Source: Dehalococcoidia bacterium
GTDB lineage: Bacteria > Chloroflexota > Dehalococcoidia > Tepidiformales > Tepidiformaceae
DNA: 64,000 bases
Assembly (NCBI GenBank): GCA_020850615.1
Contig: JADZEI010000004.1
Location: 1-64,000 of the forward strand
Direction: 5' to 3'
This document shows positions 1 through 7,679 of this stretch, one piece after another; position 1 is the first letter of the stretch; the number at the start of each line of letters is the position of its first letter. Under the pieces are notes generated by a model, which saw nothing but the letters and a program-made list of their open reading frames with translations, ran no database searches and was not told the origin of the DNA. Both the position numbers and the translations under genes were made by a program.

Positions 1-354
1 GACCAAGAGTGCGGATGGAAGCGGAGCTTCGAAACGACATCCCAGCTGGTGCGCCCGCTAAAGGCGCGGCTTGATCCAGGCTGGCCTTCTCATGGAAGTC
101 GCAGAGCACCGGCTCTGCGGCCCCAAGTACCATGCCCCGCGGTAGCCCACGCCAACGCCCGGTGCCGCGAGGGCGGGCGCGCAGCAACCGCCCGGCTCGC
201 AGCGAATGGTCCCGCGCGACGGCAAGTAACCCGAAGGGAAACCCGCGCCCCCGGAAGCTCCGCGCGCCGAAGGCACCCGGTGAGGGCGATTGCGACCCCC
301 ACCCGCACTTCCGTAGACTTCCCCCGCGCCACTCTGCGCACCGAGGGAACACAC
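1..354. other. Gene-free GC-rich leader, possible structured RNA
   Basis: No convincing coding frame covers this stretch; the open frame that crosses it has no ribosome site and only becomes gene-like at the ATG at 355. It contains a perfect 7-bp hairpin (GCAGAGC at 101-107 with GCTCTGC at 112-118) and the short pair CCAGCTG/CAGGCTGG around 47-82. I looked for the conserved cores of RNase P RNA, tmRNA, SRP RNA and the common riboswitches and did not find them on either strand. Upstream sequence outside the window would help to decide whether this is an RNA or only spacer. Confidence 0.35.
290..319 (+). promoter_or_regulatory. Candidate promoter for the 355 gene
   Basis: TTGCGA at 290-295 and TAGACT at 314-319 are separated by 18 bp. 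The predicted start of transcription is near 326, about 29 nt before the ATG at 355, and a GAGGG ribosome site lies at 343-347. The 18-bp spacing recurs at other candidate promoters in this window. Confidence 0.4.
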
Positions 355-636
355 ATGGCCACCTTGCGGGAGACCCAGGACCGCCACGCCGCCGACGTCG
401 TTTCCGGCAACGTCGCCAACCTCATGGGCGACTTCACGCCCGCCGCCATGCCGAAAGTCATGGCCCTCGCCGCCAACCCGATCACCGCGAAGTCCTTCGA
501 AGTGAACGACCTCGGCAACAACGAAGCCCTGATCACCTACATCGGCGAGAGCTCGAGCCGCCGCGTCTGGAGCCGCTGGGAAGAGAACAACGGCAAGTGG
601 CAGATCGCCGACGTGGAGGACCGGACCAACGCATGA
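355..636 (+). CDS. Small hypothetical protein, paralogue of its neighbour
   Basis: A 93-residue soluble protein with no signal peptide. The start at 355 is chosen because GAGGG lies just upstream at 343-347; a longer reading would run back through non-coding sequence. The N-terminal part (GNVANLMGDFTPAAM) and the end (W-x4-GKWQI) closely parallel the next gene, so the two are tandem duplicates. The helix-then-strands layout and the closing GKW motif resemble small NTF2/SnoaL-like folds, but this is only a guess. It shares a 4-bp ATGA overlap with the next gene and is probably co-transcribed with the sixA-like phosphatase. Confidence 0.75.
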   Translation: MATLRETQDRHAADVVSGNVANLMGDFTPAAMPKVMALAANPITAKSFEVNDLGNNEALITYIGESSSRRVWSRWEENNGKWQIADVEDRTNA

Positions 637-974
637 CGAGCCCCGAGGGGCTGCGCGAAGCAGTCGAACGGAACGCCCGCGCCCTCATGGAGGGCAACTT
701 CAGCCAGCTCATGGCCGACATCACGCCGGAAGCCCTCGCGCAGATGATGCAGATGGCCCCGGCCGGCGGTGGCATGTCCCTCGCGCAGATGCCCTTCATC
801 TCCGGCTACACCATCGAGGACCACGGCCCCGATGACGCCGGCGGCCACGTCTACCAGGTCTGCTTCGAATCCACGATGGGCCGCGCCACCCTCGCCGCCA
901 CCTGGAAAGAGCTGATGGGCCAGTGGAAGATCACCGCCGTCCGCGTCGTCTCCATCGAAGCGGCCCAGGGGTAG
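633..974 (+). CDS. Small hypothetical protein, tandem paralogue
   Basis: A 113-residue protein whose ATG overlaps the stop of the preceding gene (ATGA), suggesting translational coupling. It repeats the same pattern as its neighbour: a first helix with ALMEGNFSQLMADITPEAL, a Met-rich segment, then a beta-rich half ending in W-x4-GQWKI. The function is unknown; an NTF2-like fold is possible. Only three bases separate it from the SixA-like phosphatase, so the three genes form one unit. Confidence 0.75.
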   Translation: MTSPEGLREAVERNARALMEGNFSQLMADITPEALAQMMQMAPAGGGMSLAQMPFISGYTIEDHGPDDAGGHVYQVCFESTMGRATLAATWKELMGQWKITAVRVVSIEAAQG

Positions 975-977
975 CCC

Positions 978-1493
978 TTGGAAGTCTGCCTCGTCCGCCA
1001 CGCCATCGCCGAGGACCGCGGCGCCCGCTTCCCCGATGACCGGCAGCGTCCCCTCACCGAACGCGGCCGCGCCCGCATGCGCGAAGCCACCGTCGGCATC
1101 CAGCAGCTCTTCCTGCCCGAAGTCGTCGTCAGCAGCCCGCTCCGCCGCGCCATCGAGACCGCCGAGATCCTCTGCGATGTGCTCGGCCTCCGCAAGATGG
1201 AGGTCCACAACGGGCTCGCCACCGGCGACGACGACGAGCTCATCGACTTCGTCAACGCCCTCGGCCGCGAGCGCGTCGCCCTCGTCGGCCACGAACCGCA
1301 CATCTCCATGACCCTCTCCTACCTGCTCTGCGGCAGCCCCGAGGGCCTGCGGTCCGTGTACAAGAAGGGCGCCGCCGCCCTGGTTGGCTTCAACGGCCCG
1401 GTCATGCCCGGCGCCGGCGCGCTCTACTGGCTCATGCAGCCCGCCGCCCTCCGCGCCATCGGCCGTTGCGGCGAATCAGCCAGCGGTGAATGA
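978..1493 (+). CDS. sixA: SixA-type phosphohistidine phosphatase
   Basis: A 171-residue histidine-phosphatase family protein. The phosphate-binding RHA motif is at residues 7-9 (catalytic His8), with SSPLRRAIETA at 52-62 and the second histidine in GHEPH at 104-108. SixA enzymes remove phosphate from phosphohistidine on phosphotransfer proteins, but related enzymes act on other phosphoesters, so the substrate is open. The start is TTG at 978, the only one that keeps the N-terminal strand before the RHA motif. The 3' end overlaps the convergent exopolyphosphatase gene by 18 bp. Confidence 0.85.
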   Translation: MEVCLVRHAIAEDRGARFPDDRQRPLTERGRARMREATVGIQQLFLPEVVVSSPLRRAIETAEILCDVLGLRKMEVHNGLATGDDDELIDFVNALGRERVALVGHEPHISMTLSYLLCGSPEGLRSVYKKGAAALVGFNGPVMPGAGALYWLMQPAALRAIGRCGESASGE

Positions 1494-2969
1494 CACAGGC
1501 ATCTTGAGCGCGCCCTCCAGCCGCTTCTGCTGCCGTTCGAGCGCGGCCAGCTCCGCGTCGATTGGCGCCGGCCCCCGCAGCTTCACGACCAGCGTGCCGC
1601 CCTTCACCTTCGCCCCCACGCACTCCACCGGCTCCCGCCCGCGCCGCCGGATCGCCGCGGCCGTCCCCAGCAACGCCGCCAGCACCGTCACCCGGCGCGC
1701 GTCGTCCGGCGTGACCACCGCCTTGTAGAGCGACAGGTCCGGCGACCCCGATCCCGCCCACCGCACCAGCGCCCCGAGCAGCACGATCTCCCGGTGCGTG
1801 AACCCGTGCAGGTCCCCGCTGTGGACCAGGTACTCCGCGTGCCGGTCCCGGTTGTAGTAGTCCACGTGCATCCCGATGCCGGCGATGCGCGCCGCCGCCA
1901 TGAGCAGCTCCCGGTCCGCCGCATCCAGCTCGTGCACCGCGCGCGTCGCATCGAACAGCTGCCCCGCGACCTCGGCCACGTGCTCGGCCGCCGAACCGTC
2001 GACGCCGTTCGCGGCCGCGAGCCCGCCCACCGAAGCCGCCCGCACATCCGGTAGCACCGCGCCCTCGCCGCGCAGCTGCTGCCAGGCGAGCCCCTCGCGC
2101 AGTCCCTGCCCCGAGACTTCGAGCCGCTCCGCCCCCGCCGAGAGCATCACCTCCTGGATCACCACCGCCGCCGCGGGCAGGATGTCCGCCCGGTTCGCCG
2201 CCACCCCCGGGATCCGGCGCCGCCCCTCCGAGGGCACCGCCAGCAGGTCCCGCACCAGCCGCGCCAGCTCCCGCTGTTCGATAACCAGGCCGTGCAGCCG
2301 CCGCAACGGGTACCTCCGTCGCAGCCGCACGATCCGGGCCAGGTTCCGGACCGCGCCCCCCACCCCGAACAGCACCGGCTCGGGGCTGATCTCCAGTTGC
2401 TGCCGCACCGCCTTGCGCAGCGCCCGGACCTCCTTCGCCGTCGGCGGGTCGTGCGCGAAGTACTTCTCGGTCGCGTAGATTGCGCCCAGCGGCACGGACT
2501 GCGCGTCCACCATCGCCCGCTCCCGCACGCGGATCAGCTCCAGCGACCCCCCGCCGATGTCGACGATCGCCCCGTCGCGCAACATCGTGCTGTTCACCGT
2601 GCCCAGGTAGCTCGCGTGCGCCTCCTCGTCGGCGCTCAGCACGCGGATCGTGATGCCCGTCTCGTCGCGCACGCGGTCCACGAACTCGCCCGCATTCGGG
2701 GCCCGCCGGAGCGCCTCCGTGCCCGCCGCCAGCACGTACGACGGTTCATACGCCGCCGCCACCTGCGCGACCACGCGCATCGCCGCGGTCCCCCGGGCCA
2801 TGCCCTCGCTCGTGAGCACGCCCTCCACCTGCCCCTCGCCGAGCCGCGCGTACGACCGCTCCTCGTCGATCACCTCGAACGCGGTGTCCGAGAGCTCCCG
2901 CGCGACCAGCAGCCGGATCGAGTTCGACCCGACGTCGACGACGGCGGCGATGCGAGAGCTGGCGGCCAC
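1476..2969 (-). CDS. ppx: Exopolyphosphatase / guanosine pentaphosphatase (Ppx/GppA)
   Basis: A 497-residue protein of the Ppx/GppA family, which hydrolyses polyphosphate or pppGpp. The N-terminal ASKHA ATPase-like fold shows the first phosphate loop (VVDVGSNSIRLLVA, residues 10-23) and the second (VDIGGGSLELI, near residue 135). The C-terminal half contains an HD-like helical domain with IGMHVDYYNRDRHAEYLV. The length matches the long two-domain type. The start is GTG at 2969, with GGAGGA about 10 nt upstream. It overlaps the sixA-like gene tail to tail. Phosphate and phosphohistidine handling may be a common theme, but no direct link is visible. Confidence 0.92.
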   Translation of the reverse strand: MAASSRIAAVVDVGSNSIRLLVARELSDTAFEVIDEERSYARLGEGQVEGVLTSEGMARGTAAMRVVAQVAAAYEPSYVLAAGTEALRRAPNAGEFVDRVRDETGITIRVLSADEEAHASYLGTVNSTMLRDGAIVDIGGGSLELIRVRERAMVDAQSVPLGAIYATEKYFAHDPPTAKEVRALRKAVRQQLEISPEPVLFGVGGAVRNLARIVRLRRRYPLRRLHGLVIEQRELARLVRDLLAVPSEGRRRIPGVAANRADILPAAAVVIQEVMLSAGAERLEVSGQGLREGLAWQQLRGEGAVLPDVRAASVGGLAAANGVDGSAAEHVAEVAGQLFDATRAVHELDAADRELLMAAARIAGIGMHVDYYNRDRHAEYLVHSGDLHGFTHREIVLLGALVRWAGSGSPDLSLYKAVVTPDDARRVTVLAALLGTAAAIRRRGREPVECVGAKVKGGTLVVKLRGPAPIDAELAALERQQKRLEGALKMPVSFTAG

Positions 2970-3034
2970 GGAGATGGATCCTCCTCCGCGACCACGGTAG
3001 CAAAGTTAACGGGCGGCGCGCCCGCCTCGCAGTG

Positions 3035-4030
3035 TCATCGCGCACCCCGCATCCGCGGGTCGAGCACGTCGCGCAGCGCGTCCCCCAGCATGTTGAACCC
3101 GAAGACCGCCAGGAAGATCGCCAGCCCCGGGAAGATCGCCAGGTGCATGTGGTTCTCGGCCAGGTCCCGCGTCCGCCCGGCGAGCATCTGCCCCCACGTC
3201 GGGAAGTTCGTGATGCCCACGCCGAGGTAGCTGATCGTCGCCTCCGCCAGGATCGCCGTCCCGAGCTGCAGCGTCGCCAGCACGATCACGGTCGGCATGA
3301 TGTTCGGCAGGATGTGGTGCGTGATGATCCGCAGGTTCGAAGCCCCGACCACCACGGCAGCGTCCACATACGGGTTCGCGCGCGTCGCCAGCGTCGCGCT
3401 GCGCACGACCCGCGACGCGCCCCCGGCGAGCACCAGGCCCAGCGCGAGGATGACGATCGTCGTGCGCGGGAACGTATACCAGAACCACTCGCCGTTCGCG
3501 GGGTTCGGCCCGAAGTCCGGCCCCCGCCCAAGCCCGAAGAACCCGCCGCTACTCGTCGTCTTCAGCACAGCGACCATCGTCAGGATCAGGAAGATCGCCG
3601 GGAAGCTCAGCCACACATCCACGAGCCGCTGCACGAGGAAATCGAACTTGCCGCCGAAGTACCCGCTCGTGACGCCGACCAGCAACGACAGAATCGTTAC
3701 CAGCACCACCGTCCCCAGCCCGACGAGCGCGGTCACCTGGCAACCGAAGACGATGCGGTCGAAGATGTCCCGCCCGTTGTGGTCGGCGCCGAACCAGTGG
3801 TCCGCGCTCGGCCCGGCGAGCGCGTCGCTGAGCGTCGCCTGCTCAGGGTCGCCCGCGATCCAGGGCGAGAACGCCCCGCACAGCACCACCGCCACCAGGA
3901 TGAACGCACCGAACGCCCCCAGCGGCTTCCGGCGCGCGAACTGCAGGATCACCGACAGCGCCCGCAGCACGGCCGGCCGTTCCGGCCGCAGATAGATGTC
4001 GCCAACGCGGTCTGACGTTGCTACAGCCAT
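3035..4030 (-). CDS. Peptide/nickel ABC transporter permease, DppC type
   Basis: A 331-residue inner-membrane permease. The N-terminal OppC-type segment is followed by about six membrane helices and the cytoplasmic EAA loop region (VGASNLRIITHHILPNIMP) that docks to an ATPase. The start at 4030 (MAVATSD) is preferred over a reading frame extension to 4081, because the extension would overlap the upstream permease by 35 bp and lacks family similarity. It is the last gene of the operon binding protein, DppB-type permease, DppC-type permease. No ATPase genes are nearby, so they must be encoded elsewhere. Confidence 0.92.
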   Translation of the reverse strand: MAVATSDRVGDIYLRPERPAVLRALSVILQFARRKPLGAFGAFILVAVVLCGAFSPWIAGDPEQATLSDALAGPSADHWFGADHNGRDIFDRIVFGCQVTALVGLGTVVLVTILSLLVGVTSGYFGGKFDFLVQRLVDVWLSFPAIFLILTMVAVLKTTSSGGFFGLGRGPDFGPNPANGEWFWYTFPRTTIVILALGLVLAGGASRVVRSATLATRANPYVDAAVVVGASNLRIITHHILPNIMPTVIVLATLQLGTAILAEATISYLGVGITNFPTWGQMLAGRTRDLAENHMHLAIFPGLAIFLAVFGFNMLGDALRDVLDPRMRGAR

Positions 4031-4046
4031 GATGTTCTCGGCCCCC

Positions 4047-5189
4047 CTACGCCAGCCGGACCCGTGGGTCGAGTACCGCATACATGACGTCCACCAGCAG
4101 GTTGACCATGACGATCGTCACGGCAACCACCATGTTGACCCCGATGATCGCCGGGAAGTCACGGTTCGCGATCGATACGAACAGGTAGTTCGCGATCCCC
4201 GGGATGCCGAAGATCTGCTCCAACACGAGCGACCCTCCGACGAGCACCGGCACCTGCAACCCGATGACCGTGACCACCGGCACCATCGCGTTGCGCAGCG
4301 CGTGCCGGATGATCACCGACCGCGCCCCGAGACCCTTCGAGCGCGCCGTCCGGATGTAGTCCTGGCGGAGCACCTCCAGCATCTGCGCCCGCGTCAGCCG
4401 CAACAGCGTCCCGGAAAGCCCGATGCCCAGGATCAGCGCCGGCACCAACACCAGCTCCAGGTTCGCCTTTGGGTTCTCCCAGAACTCCTCGTAGCGCACC
4501 GGGAACGAGTAGCTCCACCACCGCGCGCTGAGCGCGATCACGATCGTCGCGATGAAGAACGACGGGACCGCGAGCATCGCGATCGCGAAGCTGCGCAGCC
4601 CGTAATCGATGAAGCCATCCTGCTTGACCGCGGACGCCACCCCGAGCGGCAGCGCGATCACCACCGAGACGAGCATCCCCAGCAAGCCCAGCTCCACGCT
4701 CACCGGGATGCGGCGCTTCAGCTCGTCCGAGACCGGCCGCGAGCCGAGGATCGAGTGCCCGAGGTCGCCCCGGACCGCATCCGTCGCCCACGAGAACCAC
4801 TGTTCGAAGTAGTTCTTGTCGAGCCCCAGGTTCTTCCGGATGTTGTCCTTGTACTGCTCCAGCGAAAGCGTGCTCTTCGCCGCGTTCTTCTGCGGGTCAG
4901 TCGCCTTCTCGAAGTCGATACCGTCTTTCTGGAGCTGCGCCGAGATGAGGGCGTTCTCCGCCCGGGCCCGGTCCGTGATCGACGCCGTGGCCGGGTCCTT
5001 GCCGTCGGACGCGAGCCGCGCGTCGACGAGCTCCTTGAACGCCGCCTGCCCGCCCTGCACCTCCCCGCCCGCGACCAAAATGTCGACCGCGTCGGAGGGA
5101 AGCAACCGGAGCAGCGCCGTGACGAGCAACGACACTCCGATGAGCGTCGGGATCATGAGAAGGATGCGACGAATGATGTACTGGAGCAT
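4047..5189 (-). CDS. Peptide/nickel ABC transporter permease, DppB type
   Basis: A 380-residue permease. A first membrane helix (residues 8-30) is followed by an unusually long extracytoplasmic region (about 35-180) with charged repeats. The conserved five-helix core then carries the EAA loop (RTARSKGLGARSVIIRHALRNAM begins it). The inserted loop makes it about 70 residues longer than the second DppB copy in this window (305 residues). It lies 64 bp after the binding-protein gene and 16 bp before the DppC-type gene. Confidence 0.92.
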   Translation of the reverse strand: MLQYIIRRILLMIPTLIGVSLLVTALLRLLPSDAVDILVAGGEVQGGQAAFKELVDARLASDGKDPATASITDRARAENALISAQLQKDGIDFEKATDPQKNAAKSTLSLEQYKDNIRKNLGLDKNYFEQWFSWATDAVRGDLGHSILGSRPVSDELKRRIPVSVELGLLGMLVSVVIALPLGVASAVKQDGFIDYGLRSFAIAMLAVPSFFIATIVIALSARWWSYSFPVRYEEFWENPKANLELVLVPALILGIGLSGTLLRLTRAQMLEVLRQDYIRTARSKGLGARSVIIRHALRNAMVPVVTVIGLQVPVLVGGSLVLEQIFGIPGIANYLFVSIANRDFPAIIGVNMVVAVTIVMVNLLVDVMYAVLDPRVRLA

Positions 5190-5253
5190 CGGCAGTCCAA
5201 CGATCAGTCACGGGCGCCCACGCGGGCGCCCGTCAGAGGGTGCTGCGCAGGGA

Positions 5254-7034
5254 CTAGCCCTTCTTGATCCGCTCGGGCGTGAAGTGCGCCTTCATCACGC
5301 TGTCGGTGATGTACGGGTACCCGGCCTTGTAGTAGAAGTTCTTCAGCCACGGCTGGGCGTACACGAACCCGGCAGCCCCGTGATACGGGATCACCACGAA
5401 CGTGTCCGACATCTTCACCTGCATGTCCTGGATGTACTGCTGCCGCTCCTTCGTATCCATGATCGTGCGCTGCTTCTCGATCATCGCGTCGATCTCCGGC
5501 TGCTCCGGGATCGAGCCACCGAAGTTGTGCCGCGCCGACTTGGACCAGTACTGGTTGAACATGTTGTCCGGGTCACGAGGCGACCCGATGAGCGGACCAC
5601 AGGCGCACCCGTCGGCGATCTTCCCGAGGTACGTCGACTGGATGTACGAACCGTACTCCTCCAGCACAAGCTCCGCTTCGAAGCCCGCTTCCTTGATCGT
5701 CGAGACGAACAGCTCCCACGACTGCGCCGCCTCCGCGCCGTAGCGGTCGACGTTCGCGTGCAGCTTGAACTTCAGCGTATCCTGCCCGGTCGCCGCCTTG
5801 AGCAGGTCCTTCGCTTCCTTGATGTTCCGCTTCCAGTACTTCCCGGCAGCTCCGTACTTCGCGTTCTGGTCGCGCGGCGAAAGGTAGAACGGCGACAGCC
5901 CCGGCGGCAGGAACGAGTGGTAGTCGCCCTTGCCCGTCCCGTCCTGGATCTTCAGATACCCGTCGCGGTCGAGCGCCATCGAGAGCGCCTGGCGCACACG
6001 AGCATCCTTCCAGGGCTCGTTGTCGAAGTTGAAGTAGAACGCCCCGAGCGAGATGTTCTTCGGGAAGAATTCGGTGCCATCCGAAGCCAGCTTCGACCGC
6101 GACTCCTTGTAGATGCTGCCGCTCAGGCCGCTCAGGTCGTAGTCGTTCGACTGCAGCGCCGCGGTGAGCCACTGCGGGTCCGCCAGCAGGCCCATCTCCA
6201 CCTTGTCGAAGTTCGGCAGCGGCGCGTCGTAATACGTCGGGTTCTTCGAAAAGAACATTGCCACGCCCGACTCGAACTTGTCGAAGAGATAGGGGCCCGT
6301 GCCCACCGGGTCGGTCTTGACCTGGTTGTTGTCGATCGTCTCCGCGGGGATGAACCAGAGCGCCTCGGCCGACGACGCGTGTGTGATCAGGAACGGCGCG
6401 TACGGCGCCAGCAGCTTGATCCGGATCGTCTGCTCGTCCGGCGCCGTCACGCTCTCGACGACGGCCTTCCAGCCGGCCGCATTCTGTGAGGTCTTGAGGA
6501 ACGCTTCGTAGGTCTTGACGAAGTCCGTCGCCGTGGCCGCGCGCCGTTCATCGGCGCCTTGTCCTGCCACTTCACGTTCGGCTTCATCGTGAAGACGTAG
6601 GTCAGGTCGTCCGGCTGCTCCCACTTGGAGGCGATGTCGCCTTCCATCGCGGTGTTGTCGTTGACATCGATGTTCGGCCCGCCGATACCACGCACCAGGC
6701 GGCTGTACATGTACGACGCCGGGACCTGGGCCAGGTAAGTGAGGTTCTCGAACGGGAACAGCGTCGGCGGGTTGCCCGTCGACAACCCGTACATGGGGTA
6801 GCGAATGGTGCCGCCCCGCGTGACCTCCGCCGTCGCAGTCGCGGTAGCAGAAGCCGCTCCCGTCGAGCTCGCCGTAGCGGTGGAGGTCCCGGTGGCAGTT
6901 GCAGTGCCATCGCCCTCGTCGTCGTCGTCGCCGCATCCCACGAGCGCGAGGCTGGCGGCGCCGGCCGTTGCAGCCATGCCGGTGCCGAGCACGCGCCGGC
7001 GGCTCCAGTAGCGGTTCCAGTAGTCCTGTGCCAA
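5254..7034 (-). pseudogene. Peptide ABC transporter substrate-binding lipoprotein, frameshifted
   Basis: A family 5 solute-binding protein that would be about 593 residues long. The start is TTG at 7034, chosen for AGGAGGGG 7 nt upstream. The N-terminus has a twin-arginine motif (SRRRVL, residues 11-16), a hydrophobic stretch and a lipobox ending at Cys34, then an acidic and Ala/Thr-rich linker. The frame breaks near 6541-6544. Upstream reads ...KAPMNG and downstream reads AATATDFVKTYEAF in another frame; adding one C restores the usual NGRAATATDFV sequence. Both sides are otherwise intact and normal, so this is either a recent inactivating mutation or a sequencing error. The two downstream permease genes look intact. 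Confidence 0.85.
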
Positions 7035-7085
7035 GGAAAAGCCCCTCCTGCGCCGGTATTTCCCACTCCGGCGCCCTGCACACGG

Positions 7086-7115
7086 ACTATAGAGAAGCCA
7101 AATTCGAACCAGCAA
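7086..7115 (-). promoter_or_regulatory. Promoter of the first peptide transporter operon
   Basis: On the minus strand, TTGCTG (7110-7115) and TATAGT (7086-7091) are 18 bp apart. They lie in a conspicuously AT-rich island of an otherwise GC-rich genome. The predicted transcript would start near 7079, leaving a 45-nt leader before the TTG start at 7034. The rest of the gene-free stretch 7035-7340 shows no other recognisable element. Confidence 0.55.
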
Positions 7116-7340
7116 CTACACAAAGGCTATGATTGGTCATATCGACGCAGAATATGGAACTAGACCGTGCGTTCGCTCGGCTGAAAAATCACGAGGATAT
7201 CGGCGCTAATTAGGAAAAGAACGCCAACAAATTCGCGTCAACTACCGCTTCCCAACCGGGACTTCATTCATCGCGTCGCGTGAACAGGCGACGCCCGGCC
7301 CCGCAGTCACGCCGCCCCCGGAACTCCGCCAGGCAGCCGC

Positions 7341-7604
7341 CTACCCGCCGCCGATCGACGGCACGATCGTCACCTCGGCGCCCGGCCGCAGCGGCTCCCA
7401 GAGCGGGTACTTCGCCGCCTCCCCGTCGATCGCCACCGCCAGCTCCGGGCGCAGCCGCCCGTCCTCCACCACCCGCGCGTAGAACCCCGGGCACCGCGCG
7501 TCCAGCGCCCGCAGCAACTCCTCCAGCGTCGCCGCCGGCACGTCCAGCTCCGGCGACCCCGCGCACAGGTCGCGCAGCAGCGCCGGGATGTAGACGTTCG
7601 CCAT
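7341..7604 (-). CDS. MoaD/ThiS-family small sulfur-carrier protein
   Basis: An 87-residue ubiquitin-fold protein. It starts with the strand ANVYIPALLRDL and ends in the sulfur-carrier tail SIGGG, whose terminal glycine is the thiocarboxylate site in MoaD and ThiS. MoaD donates sulfur for molybdopterin synthesis. Its place directly after the three genes of a molybdenum hydroxylase fits a role in making or sulfurating that cofactor. The ATG at 7604 is chosen because AGGAGG lies 8 nt upstream; an in-frame GTG nine bases earlier is too close to that site. Confidence 0.85.
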   Translation of the reverse strand: MANVYIPALLRDLCAGSPELDVPAATLEELLRALDARCPGFYARVVEDGRLRPELAVAIDGEAAKYPLWEPLRPGAEVTIVPSIGGG

Positions 7605-7679
7605 GGCAGCCACCTCCTCGCGCGAAACGAGGAGGGCACAGGCCCTCCTCGTCGTTCATCTGCCGGCCGATGTGCCGCG

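Noticed and set aside
1-354. RNase P RNA, tmRNA, SRP RNA, cobalamin, TPP, SAM or ZTP riboswitch
   Set aside because: The conserved core sequences of these RNAs were not found on either strand.
6447-7034. Programmed frameshift in the peptide-binding gene
   Set aside because: There is no slippery heptamer at the break, and the family has no known frameshifting; one missing base explains it fully.
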